Assembly: GCA_949126835.1 (NCBI GenBank)
Contig: OX421498.1
Location: 32,416,000-32,479,999 of the forward strand
DNA: 64,000 nt
Source of the DNA: Anisus vortex
Lineage: Eukaryota; Mollusca; Gastropoda; Planorbidae
Direction of reading: 5' to 3'
Shown: piece after piece, positions 34,901-46,900 of the stretch
Layout: the number at the start of each line of letters is the position of its first letter
How positions within the stretch are numbered: the first letter of the stretch is position 1
Made by a program: the position numbers and the translations under genes
The notes under the pieces: generated by a model
Database searches by the model: none
Told to the model about the DNA's origin: nothing
The model's input: the letters and a program-made list of their open reading frames with translations, nothing else

Positions 34901-37900
34901 GTGCCAGATCTGGCACGCGTGCCGTAGGTAGTCGACCTCTGATCTAGGTCATATTATCGTGGCGCTATAAGACCTATCAACGTATGGAAGATCGCCCCAA
35001 GAGAACATTTAATGTGACATTTAGACCCAATGATAGCTGCATCCCTCCAGTGAGGATGTCTCTTTAGAGTACCTTATGATACATCGTCTGGACATTCGTA
35101 CATGTTTTAGCTTACTTACAAATGTTAGTGGGTCACGGAGTATAGAAGTACGGGGTATACCAGTAACCGGGTCACGAAAATAAACGTTTGGGAAATTGCT
35201 GAAGTGTACCTACTTGACACACACATGATTAATTAATGTAAAAGTCAATACATATTAGTCCTGGGCAGTGGTCGCAACCTTTTTGATAATAGTATGCCAA
35301 AGGAAGATTAAAAACTCATTCAGCGTGCCAAGAGCCTAAATTTTATCCTTGAATTGCACTTTGGGGGTTTGTCGCGTGCCATTGAAAATAGCTCTGCGTG
35401 CTGAGTTCTTCTCCCCCTTCGTAGGTTGCCGACCCCTGATATAGAGCATTAATTATTAAACAGAGAAAGTAAACCACGTTGTATTCATTTTGTTCTAAGC
35501 CTGGGTTAGTCCATTGACCTGCAATCAAACGGAATGATCGTCTGTCTAGCAACCAAGACGTGGAAATGGACAATGCAAGCGCTACCTTGATGAAACATTA
35601 CAGTAACCCTTACAGACCGTGTTGGTCGATGGGGGGCTGGTGAAGCAGCGTCCACACGTTTCCGTGACCACAAGGAGGTTTGTGCGACCGGAACAATATA
35701 AAGCCGTACATTGCATTCCCTAATTAATGCTAGTGTACACGACATTGTAATGGATGTGACGATGTCAGATCGCGCTACTACCGCTAGACCAGTGTGTCAT
35801 TTGATGCAGCAGTTGGCCTGATCTAATTAAGTGAACGCCCACATCAATATTTACCGTCTGTGTACCGATTGGTTAGTGCTTCGCGGAAAGGTGTTGTTTG
35901 TTTTTTGGTTAATCTGGTCATTGAATAGATAAACATAGATAAGGGACACAAGATTTTATAGCGTCCATCGAGAATTTAATGGTATATACAACTTCCTGTT
36001 GCGCATTTAGGAATCTTTAATTTTATAATAACACTTGAACTATAGCTAGCGAGAAATGCAAGAAAAATTAGTGTGTGTGGGGGGGGGGGGGGGGGGGGCC
36101 TCAATTTTCAAAAATTTAAACGCAAAGGAAGCTAAATTAAATTTAAAGACAGTCTAATTTTAAGCCCAACATTTTGTGTGTGTGTATGTGTATTGAAAAC
36201 GCGGAAATACCGGTGTAAAGTTTGTCATGTTAAATGTTCTGATATGAGTTGATATATTATTGAAACAGGTTAAATTATAATGGTCATTTTTTTAAGAATC
36301 TGGAATACCAACAGGCATAGATTTTACTGTGTACAAATCGTCCCCTCAGTATTATCTTGTTCTTTGTCATAAGACTATAGTTTTGAGAAAAATGCATCTG
36401 AAGTTTTTAGAAGACTGAAAGATTATAGTGAAAAAACAAAGACAAATTGATAAGGTGTTGAAAAAGCAGAGAAGATATTCATCATCATCATTGGCTCCAT
36501 AGTCTCGAAAGACTATTAGATTTGCGCTCTTGCGATTTTGGCCAGCATTGTAGAGAAGATATTAATACGTAGTTAACTTGAGATAGGACTTAATGTGTTG
36601 TTTTATTTCCATATAAAAAGGTTTTCGGAAAATATGAAAATGTATATTTTAGAATAAGATAATACGAGTGGACGAAATGAACTTGCTGTTAAAGACTTAT
36701 TCCTTGTGACATAGCTGCACTTGTGTAGGTAAGTGGTGCAATGTGCTCTGTGGGGTGTCTGTGTGTGTGTCTGTGTGTGTGTCTGTGTGTCTGTGTGTGT
36801 GTGTGTGTCTGTCTGTGTGTGTGTGTGCCTATAACATACAAAAAGATAAAAATGATGGATGTACTAGACTAATGTATACAGACTGACAAGTCATTAATCT
36901 AGACTGTCACAGTTAGGTTTATAGTTTGTTAGTGTCATCCACAAACTGTTTTTATTTTACTTTTTAAAAAATGTATCTTATTTATTTTTATAATTTATTT
37001 ATTTGTTGTTGTTTTTGCGGACGGTAAAAACAACAACAAATAAATATTGACCCGTATTTATTATATATTAACATGCGGCCCCTATATAAGACTGTAAGCT
37101 TATACGCTGTCATTATATTTAAATTATATATTTTACTTAACAATCTTATCGTAAGTGGACACTTTAGTGTCTTGAGCAAGGAAGAAAGTTGTCATACAAA
37201 ACGTGGGTGTAAGTGGCGTGGCACTTGTCACAAGACCCGCCTCTGCGGAAACATTTCTCTATATATAATAGCGTCTCATTAAGAGAGGTTTCTTTAGGTC
37301 CAGAAGTCTGACCGGGGAGAATGGCACAGTGTTTGGGGGCTTGGAGCGGGACCGGGGGGGGGGGGATTAGGATTGTGGGGGCCCCTCGTGGTTTCGCCCC
37401 TGCCTTCCACATACCTCAGAAAAGGACCGTTTATTCATGTTACATTCTGTAATATCATACATTTTATGTTGCACTTAGCTTGGTTGGACTGGATCGTTTT
37501 AAATTGTAGGGGAATAAACGAATTTTATTTTACATTTTCAACGAGAGAATGGGGAAGTCACTAAAACCTTTTGGGATGTGTGGGGGCTCCTTTTGTGTGT
37601 GGGCCCCTGTACTAATGGAACAGGTGGAACATGCCTAAATACGTCACTGTGTTCGGTGATAATCAAGTAGCTAAGTAAAGGCGCAGTGGTAAATAGGTGC
37701 GCAGTGGTAAATAGGTGCGCATGATTGATAAATAATTTATGGTGAAAGTTGCTAGATGTATTATAGAGAGTTATCATGGTAAAGCTTAATGGGAACAAAA
37801 GTATTGTAAAGTTGAGAAGGTGTTTGAGTTGTTTAGTGTATTCTTGTGAGAACCCGATGAAGTCTGAAAAAACAACATGTTGTACGTATTCTTTCTGATT

Positions 37901-40900
37901 TTCTGGAGTTGTGCCACAAGACAGACACATTTCACTGATTTCATATTGGTAGTTTCCCTGAACATGTGTTGCTTCAGCCTGTTATTGTCCTGCCCTATGT
38001 CTGAGATAACATGCTACTTCTGACGGAGAAAGCTTGCATATATAGTAAGCGTAGTAAGCGTCGCTTCTGTTGTGGAAAACTATTCCAAAGAACGGAAGCG
38101 CAAGTGCTCGCAAATCACGTGCCTGCACCTGTAGCTTACCGGTAGATGGAGCTGTAATTAATTTGTTTCAGTTGAAACAGATCTATTCGGCTTTTAACAA
38201 AACTATGACCCGTTCCTAAAAAAATAAATCGGAACAGTTTATAATTTCAATGAATACAATAATTATATTAATTGAATTCATATATTTACACACAATTTAC
38301 CTTATTATCAGTTGTAAATGTTCCTATAGTTTTAATGAATTTCACTAAATTTTCTAAAATTTTCTACACAATCATTACACAACAAAGTGTAGATTTACGA
38401 GTCGTCATTGAAACACGTTTACTATTTGGAAAGAAATGATGATCGAAATTATAAAGGCCGTCAAGATTGATACCAATATAGGCCTGCTATTGCTGCCAGA
38501 CTCGCTTATAACAAGTTAGTTTAGTCTTCTATCGCATCTATTATTTATTCTACTGGCTTGGTGTTGGATTAACTGCTGTTTTTGTATTGAAATCGTTTTT
38601 TTTTTTCCATTATTTTTTTTTTTGCATTGGCTTCTTTCCTTTGCTTTATTGTTTGAAGGCCAAAGGTAAGAAAGACGTTAAGAACAAACACTCCTACGGG
38701 TCACATTGCCTTGCTCATAACGCTACAGCGCTAGCTGACAGCCTCCTGTCACAACCTGTGGATGGATACCATTGTTGACTGTTCTGTCCTATAGTGAGTC
38801 CGGGGCAAGATATGCTTGGTGCTGCCCAAACCCCTTCAAGCTTGACCACGGCCGGATTCCTCCCTACCGGTGGCTCGCCTTGGTCGTGAACACTTGGTCG
38901 TTGTTTAGTGTGCACATTAGATTTGTGTTTCCACCCTGGTCGGTGACTTCATCTTGGAAGTCATACGCGCCCACTGATACATCACCGCCTCACGTGGTTT
39001 AGCCGGCCAGCTGAGACCGTTGTCAGGGATGTGGTGGCGCTAGGCGCAACATGGTGAGAGTTTAGGGAGATGGGTGAGGTCCCTATGTGGGTGCGGCTGC
39101 CAGTGGGTGCAGCTGCCAGAGCGTCATCAAAGGCTCTACCTCTATACGTGCCCTACCCCCTACATCCCTGACAATAGAATATTGAAAAAGGGCTTTTAAG
39201 TATTTTAACTCTGGTGACCGTACTGGAGGTAGAACACACTTTGAATCTCTCTTATTCCAGTAGCTTTTGATTACTTAGTAACTTTAGAGAACGTAGATTC
39301 ACCCTCCTAAATTTTAAGTATCATCATTCATCACTTGATTTTTCGGGACTCATAAATTCCACACATTCCACACACATTCACAATTAATTCTCCCACCTCC
39401 AAGTTTCTTTTTTTTTTTAAATTCTATACCCAATATAGTCTATTTTTAAAATGCTAAATTCGATTGGTGTGTCGAAAGAATAATGGCCATCATTTTGGTT
39501 TTTCATTTTACTTCCCGTAGCCCCATAACGCAAGACGTCTGCGATCTGGTGGGCGAAGTAACACAGTAGTTTCCCCTTGATTGTTCCTTTCTCATCTCGC
39601 TTCCTCTTGCCGTCTTGTCATCACCCGTCCCCGCCCCCTCCTTCCTTTTCCCCCCACACACAAGGTGTTGTGCAATCTGTTGCACACTAATGCGCGGGCA
39701 GCCACAGACATTAATATTATTCTTTTAATAAAGAAACCTGCATTGTTGTTGTTTTTTTTTTCCTGGTTAAATCGTCACACACATAATAAAATCTCCCCGA
39801 ATCTGGACCCCATTTTGGTGAACTAGTTACACACACAAAAAGCAAGACAGCTAATGAAATCTACTGATGTCATAAACATGATTAAATATAGATCTAGATC
39901 TAGAAAAGATGGATGCATACAAATCAGTGTGTAGAGCATATATAGGCCATATGCATACATTCAAATATACACTTTACATTAATAATTAAGAAGATTCTTT
40001 GAAGGTCTGTGGCCCCAAGTTTTATAAAAATGTGTTATTGTACAAGTGTAATGCGCCCATCGCCAATCTTTTCTCGTCCACCGGCATCCCAATTTAGAGT
40101 TGTGAAAACCCGCTAGATTTCGTAGAAGTTTGAAGTTTTTCATTTCACAGTGAACATCAATTTTCCTTTTGGTTTTCCTCATCCGCTAGGTGGCTTCTGG
40201 GCTCTAAAAGTTGAATAGTCCCAACTCCCAACTCTCCGTTCAATAGTTTGTCGCTAAATATTTTTTTTTTAAATAATGTGATATCTAATTTAATGTAAGA
40301 TTGCTTTTATCCCAATGTCCAGATGGGCTCAATTAAAAATGTGTTTGATATGAGCCCTAAACATAATTAGGCTAACTTAACGGAGTTGGGTCGTGCCACC
40401 CTCCCTTCCCAGAGTCCCCAAAGCTTGAATAGCGCTCGCTCCAGGTGTGCCCGTGTAAGCGTGCCAGCGTGTGTATGCATGTGTGGCGTGTGTATGTGTA
40501 TATAGTTTAACATGGGTCTGCGTATAGCTCAAGCCAATTGCTGTAAGATTACAGAACGGTCGCGGGAATGTTGGGTTGCACTCACGGGAAGTGGTGGTTA
40601 TCGCTCCTTGCGGAACATAATAATATAACAGAATAGGTGTCGTGGAACTAGAAACGATGATTGGCTGTAGGCCTATCTGTGATGTAGTTAAGAGGCTTGC
40701 AGAACTGGGTGTTTTGGCCGAAACAGGGTTTTCGGTTCTGGGTATTTTCAAATACGGGTACCCGGTTCTTGACCCGGTTTGAGAACTTTAGTAACTAAAA
40801 CAAAACAACGTAGATCTATATTTCATATAGCCTACAATTTGAAGATTAAGTTACTTTAAAAAATACAACCACACTTGAGTGATAAAGAAAACAACCGAAA

Positions 40901-43900
40901 AAAAAAGAGTGAAAAGATTTATAAACTGCGACACAGAAAGACATTTAGCTAAACACATTCAAGGTCAAATGCGTTTTCCTTTCCGAGCGACAATTATGCT
41001 TGGGATGGGTTACCTGAACCAGCCAGCAACACCAGCTCAGTCATTTAAAGCCCTTAACATACAACAGGCGGTGCTGCTGCAATGGTTGGCACACACACAA
41101 ATAAATTTATCAAACTACTTGAAAACCAAATCGGACCTTGACTGTTGAGCTTCCATTGCATTATACACATAGACGTATGACTATATTATTAAAGCGATGA
41201 GCGCAATAATCTTAGCTGTAAAAGTTGCGACTATTATGTCAGAGATAAGATTAAAAGTGAAATAAAATTCACCCTTTCAGTGTGTTTAGTCAAATACATT
41301 CGTTACAGTCTATATAGGTTATGGTTGCCATATCTAGCTGGGACCTCGTCGGGACACTGAGTTGGGGGTGTAGGCTAAAAATGAAGTAAAAAAAGAAAAA
41401 TACCGTATTTTCTCGAATGATAGCGCAAGATCTAGAACCTAGAAGATACTTGCATCGTCGATACAGGATACGCAACATGCAACGCCATATGTGAGACGAC
41501 CTTGTCAACAAAAATTTGTTGACATAAACAAAAGAAACAACTGAGGCTGCATTTACATGTTGCGCTAACAGATAAGATAAGAATGGGCATTTCTTATAGC
41601 GCTTCTATCCATGCTATTAAATTAGCATGCTCAGTGCGCTCTTGGTGTGATTTGCAGTGGCATATGTACTAGCCAAGAGAAAGGTCTTTAAGTTCTTTAA
41701 GTTTAAGTTCAGATGGCGTTACTTCAGTACTTGAGCCAAACTCGTAACAGTATTTTGCATAATCGGGACAAAATTGGGTCTGGTCGGGATGTCGGGACAA
41801 GAAGATCCATTACGGTGACGGCCCCGGTATATCGGGACGGATGGCAACCCTAATATAGGTATTGATTTGAAGATTTCATCATTTTCATCAAGTTGCTATG
41901 GCCAAAGGTTAATTAAGCATTGATCTCCCCTTCCCCTTTCCGCATATATGTGTTTATCAGGAACAATAGATCAAAACGTCTAGATGTATACATATAAATT
42001 CATGAATGTAAAATTCAGGAATGCCAATGTGTGGACCATCTGTGGCTTACAGCTTGCATCATCGTCATCGTCTGCTTGTAGGTATAAGACTCGTTGTCAC
42101 TCTTATCATAGAGAGTCAGTCAATTTCTCGATTCGCGTTGATGTTTTTCAGAGCCGTTGTTTTATTGTATTTGTGTGTGTGTGTGTTTGTTCACCTCAGT
42201 AATATATAGATCTATGAGACTATGTGGTAAACTTAAAAAGTGCTGAAAGTGAAATCGCGAAACCCCGTGGACGGTCCATCAGGTTTTGTAGCCTTATAGT
42301 TTAATCTTGCAGTACTCCCCAAATGTGTAAGCCTAAAAAAACATTATGCTTACAAGCGTATTACATTATTGCACCTGAAATATATCGGTTTTATTCTAAG
42401 TGAAGGGAAACAGGGATTAGTTGTTGTTTTTATCACTATCACTACACACAACACAAACCAACATGTCCATCTAGTAGACCTACTTGTATCTTGTGGAGAG
42501 TATCTTGTGAGGTAACTTAAAATAGTAACTTGTAGCATGTTTGTAGGATGCCTCTTGTAGCTAGTACCTTTTAGCCTGCATCTTGTGGTCAATAGCTTGG
42601 AAAATGTATCTTGTTGTTAATTGTGGTCTGCACACACACAACATCATTTTTTAATTTTTATGTTTTTTTTCTTCTTTTAAAAAAATAATAATTTGAGATT
42701 TACTAAATAATGAAAATAATAAACATAAACTTTTTATTTCTCATCTAGAATGAAAATGTCCGCCCGGGCCAGTTTCTGACCAAACTTCAAGGCTTTGGCA
42801 AAAACCAAGAGTCAGAAGAGAATGGTCAGTTTAATGAGCCATGGATTACCAACGCACAAGATCAAAATCTGGACAAAGTAACCAAGAAAAAAATGACCAT
42901 GGTGGGTATTGTAAAGTTTATATCTGGTATAGGCCTAAAGTAACAGAAATAGTATAAGCAAAGCAAAGATGGCCAAGATGGTCTTATAATTTCGTCAGCA
43001 GAATTAGCGTATTACTATATATTTCGTTGTCTGTCTGTATTCTGTAACTGTCGTCTGCGCATAGAACTGTCACCAACGGGATATGCGCTATATAAGCACC
43101 GTTATTATTATTATTATAATTTACAGATTATCTATAGAGAAGAAATTGCATCCTAGTTTTATATTCCTGGGTAAAGTCTGAACTTGCTATGTGTTTTAAT
43201 TGATATTAAGCTGTTGGTTGTCCTGATTAATTTCCTGATTAAATATTGAAAAGTTTAAGTGGGAGCACTTTAAAAGAAATTGATTCAAGACACATTCATG
43301 TGTATAATACTAGAACTTTAAATGTATAATTGGACTTTTTCGTGACATGTTTCAGAATGGTTAACAATATAATTCAACCTTTTAGTGTCATGTTTCAGTA
43401 CGAATAACTAAATATTTAGACCTTATTGTGCAAAGTTCCAGATTGAATAACTGTATTATTGGACCTTGTTGTGCATTGTTCCAGATTTAATAACTGTATT
43501 ATTTGACCTTATTGTGTAAAGTTCCAGATTGAATAACTGTATTATTGGACCTTGTTGTGCATTGTTCCAGATTTAATAACTGTATTATTGGACCTAGTTG
43601 TGCAATGTTCCAGATTAAATAACTGTATTATTTGACCTTGTTGTGCAATGTGCCAGATTGAATAACTGTATTATTGGACCTAGTTGTGCAATGTTCCAGA
43701 TTAAATAACTGTATTATTGGACCTTGTTGTGCAATGTTCCAGATTGAATAACTGTATTGTTGGACCTTGTGCAATGTTCCAGATTGAATAACTGTATTAT
43801 TGGACCTTGTTGTGCCATGTTCCAGATGGAATAACTGTATTATTGGACCTTGTTGTGCAATATTCCAGATTGAATAACTGTATTATTGTACTTTTTTGGT

Positions 43901-46900
43901 GTCATGTTTCAGGTGAAGCAGAAAATCAACCAGGCCTATGCAGATGTGAGCATATCTTGTAGAGGTGTTGTTGTAGATCCTGATGCTGAATGGGTCCATG
44001 TGGAAAAAGATGATAGCCCAGGTCACAGCACTTATCAATTTTTTTTTATTACCTTTCTTCTATGTTGATTGAAATTTTACTAAGATTATAAATTATCTAA
44101 ACTGGAGAATGGCTTTTTATTACTAGCAATTAGCCCTGGTAGTTTTAGTCCTTGTGCTGTTTCAGTCTTAGCTCTGTAATTAAGTCGTGACTCGGGTTCC
44201 TTATAGCGACTGTTAAAACAGCAACTGTCAGTTGAGGGACTACACAATAGCGATTGTTTTAAAACACCAACTGTCACAACAACCACATGATAGCAATTGT
44301 AATATAAGAGCAATTGTCATAACATAACATTAAATAAATTTCAGGCCAAAAGGAATTAAAAATTACATTTCATTTATTAATCCAACATTTGAATTTCTTG
44401 AAGATACTTATTGTCATCTTTGCTAGTAAGATAACATGATTAACATAATTTAATATACATTTATTATTATTTTCAATGTGTTTTTTCCCAAACCAAACAT
44501 CAAGGAATTAAAAATAATATTTCATTTGTATTAGCTACATAACACATACATGATTTAAAAAAGAAAATTTAAAACAGAAAACATGATTTAAGAAGAAGAT
44601 TTAAATCTGACTACATGATTTAAGAAGAAGATTTAAAACAGAATAGAAAAAGACCAAGGTTAGTCAAATCATGTCACGTTTATTATTTTGAGCAAGGGCT
44701 CAAAGGAATTGCAGACGATTATACTGATCTTAATGTTGCAATACAGTGATTCGTGTGTTCATTGTCACGTATTTTTTATTCGCTGAGTCAGGTCTCTGCC
44801 TTGTTACAACTGAAAATTGCTGTTTTGACAGTCGCTATCCAGCAGGGATGCCTTAAAGTAATAGTCCTGGTGGTGTTACAGTCACATTCTAATATTTTTC
44901 TTTTTATAAAAGAACGTTTAAACAAATTACAATTTCATTTTATTGCATATACTTCCATGTACTTTGAAAATACTTTAATTAAATAATATTTACTTCCATT
45001 CTTCTGATATTAATTGATGTAAAGAAAAATTTAGAAATAGATTTTATCAATAAGACATGATAAATAAATTAGAAAAAACAATAGCAAACGCATAGCCTCA
45101 ATTTATTTCTATTGATTTTTTCTTCTTCTGCATTCCTCCTTTTTCATTTTGGCTAAGACTACCAGTCCCATCTCCCCTATATGCATGACTGTATTTAGAA
45201 AACTAAACTTTGGGTGCCAAAGCCTTTGAAGTGCACAGTGGCACCTTAAGGCTGATTTAAAACAAATTTAAACTATGTAAAATGGTTAGAAGCTTTCATT
45301 AAAAACCTTGAACCAAAGAATGTCAGGAGACTGCTATTTGATTGAAGCTTTTACTGTCCACAGAGGCAGAAGTTATAGTTGAACCAACTGTCTTGAGAAA
45401 AAGAATAGAATACTGTGCAACAGTAAGATTAAAAACTGTAAGTATTGTTTTATCATGGTTTGTACTGCATATAATATAGGGATGTTAAACAAAAACCAAA
45501 ATTTCCATTTTTGGTTTTCAAACCGAAAACTGGTTTTGATTTAGAAAACTAATTTTTGGTTTGTTGGTTGGAAGGTAATCATTTACTTCAAGTTGCACAC
45601 ATTTTTTTGGTTCTGATGGAAATATTTACAAAAAATAATGATGGATTCGCACAAAATAATTTTTGAAATGCCTTGCTCACACTAATTAGTGTTTTTTTTT
45701 TCTCCAAATCCTAACTATGGCTTGCAATATGGTAAAAACTACATAAAACCAAATGTAAAGTTACAATTAACAGGAATCTTCAGCTCATCCTTTTGATGTG
45801 CGCACCCCTAGGTTTTCCCTGTGACACTGAACAATTGGGCTAGGTAAATCCCTAATATAATATCCTGTAGAGTTTCCTATTGGCTGGGTAGCTGCCGGCC
45901 TGCAAAAGAAATATTTTGTAGCCGTTTTAGAGGCTTCTTTTATATTAACTCTTATAGTACTGACCCAATTTTCCTCTACACCTAGCAATGAGCAACGCCT
46001 GGGAATAACATCAGCTAGTGGAAAAATAAATGCTAGGTGCTGGAGGGGGGGGGGGGGGGGGTTAAGTTCTCAATAAATAAATATTTTAAGTTTTTAACTG
46101 GACTTTTAATCAATCAAAAATATGTCCAGATATTTTGTCCATTTACTGCAGACAAAAATTTACTGTCACAAAAAGATATTGACTATAATGTATATTTGAG
46201 TACCATTTTCTTATCTCGCATAAAATTTTGTACTTTTACAGTAAAATTTGTATCTCCTTAACTTGAACTGTTTTATTTGTTTTTTTGTTTCCAGAGCAAA
46301 AGTGTGAAGAAAAGCAAAGAATATTTAAGTGCCATATACCCACAGCTCTTTGAGTATTGCCTCATTGTTGGGCTACAGGTGAACACAGACAAAGGCTACA
46401 AGCCTTATATAATACACAAGTTCCCAGAGAATGTAAGTAATCTTATCAGATACAATTTGTATGGCTTCCCCTTTTTTTAATATTTGTAGCTTCCTTTGTG
46501 GTTTGAGTAGTCTATTCCCATGGAGTGCCTTCCCTTGGAATTTACACTCTTGTTCTTTGAGAAATTTCACAGAAATGTTTTTAAAAGAATTGTGTGTATA
46601 TAGTAAAAAAATTGAAAACAATAACATTATCTTTTAAAATATTGTTTTATATGTACTATTCATGTGATAGAATATTTAAGAAAAAAATATATTGAGACCT
46701 TTTGTTACTACTTTGCTGTTTTTAGGACTTAAAATAGTTTTCATAACTTAATTGACAAGATGATATGTTTAATGGGCCGTATTGCTGCTGAGAGTTAACA
46801 CCCTTGCCCCTTTTACAAGTCAATATTTTATGACTGACTTGTAAATTTACAAGTCAGTCATAAAAGATTGACTTGTATAAGGGGCAAGGGTGTTAACTCT

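Larger units (their letters stand above)
24981..42748 (+). other. DENND2: Large (17.8 kb) DENND2 intron separating the proline-rich exon from the DENN exons
   Basis: The donor GTGAGT at 24981 follows ATG codon 591, and the acceptor TCTCATCTAG ends at 42748. No other gene is supported inside it; short frames are noise or repeat-derived. Contents described separately are a minisatellite, a palindromic MITE, LINE and SINE remnants, hAT MITEs and poly-G tracts. Outside those (about 25400-28900, 30800-31900, 34950-35250, 37400-38600, 41150-42700) I see only AT-rich unique-looking or unclassified sequence. Confidence 0.85.

Noticed and set aside
38587..38778. Candidate exon with basic [16 protein letters not shown] peptide
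   Set aside because: There is no homologue that I recognise, no convincing splice sites, and it overlaps the edge of an unclassified GC-rich repeat.
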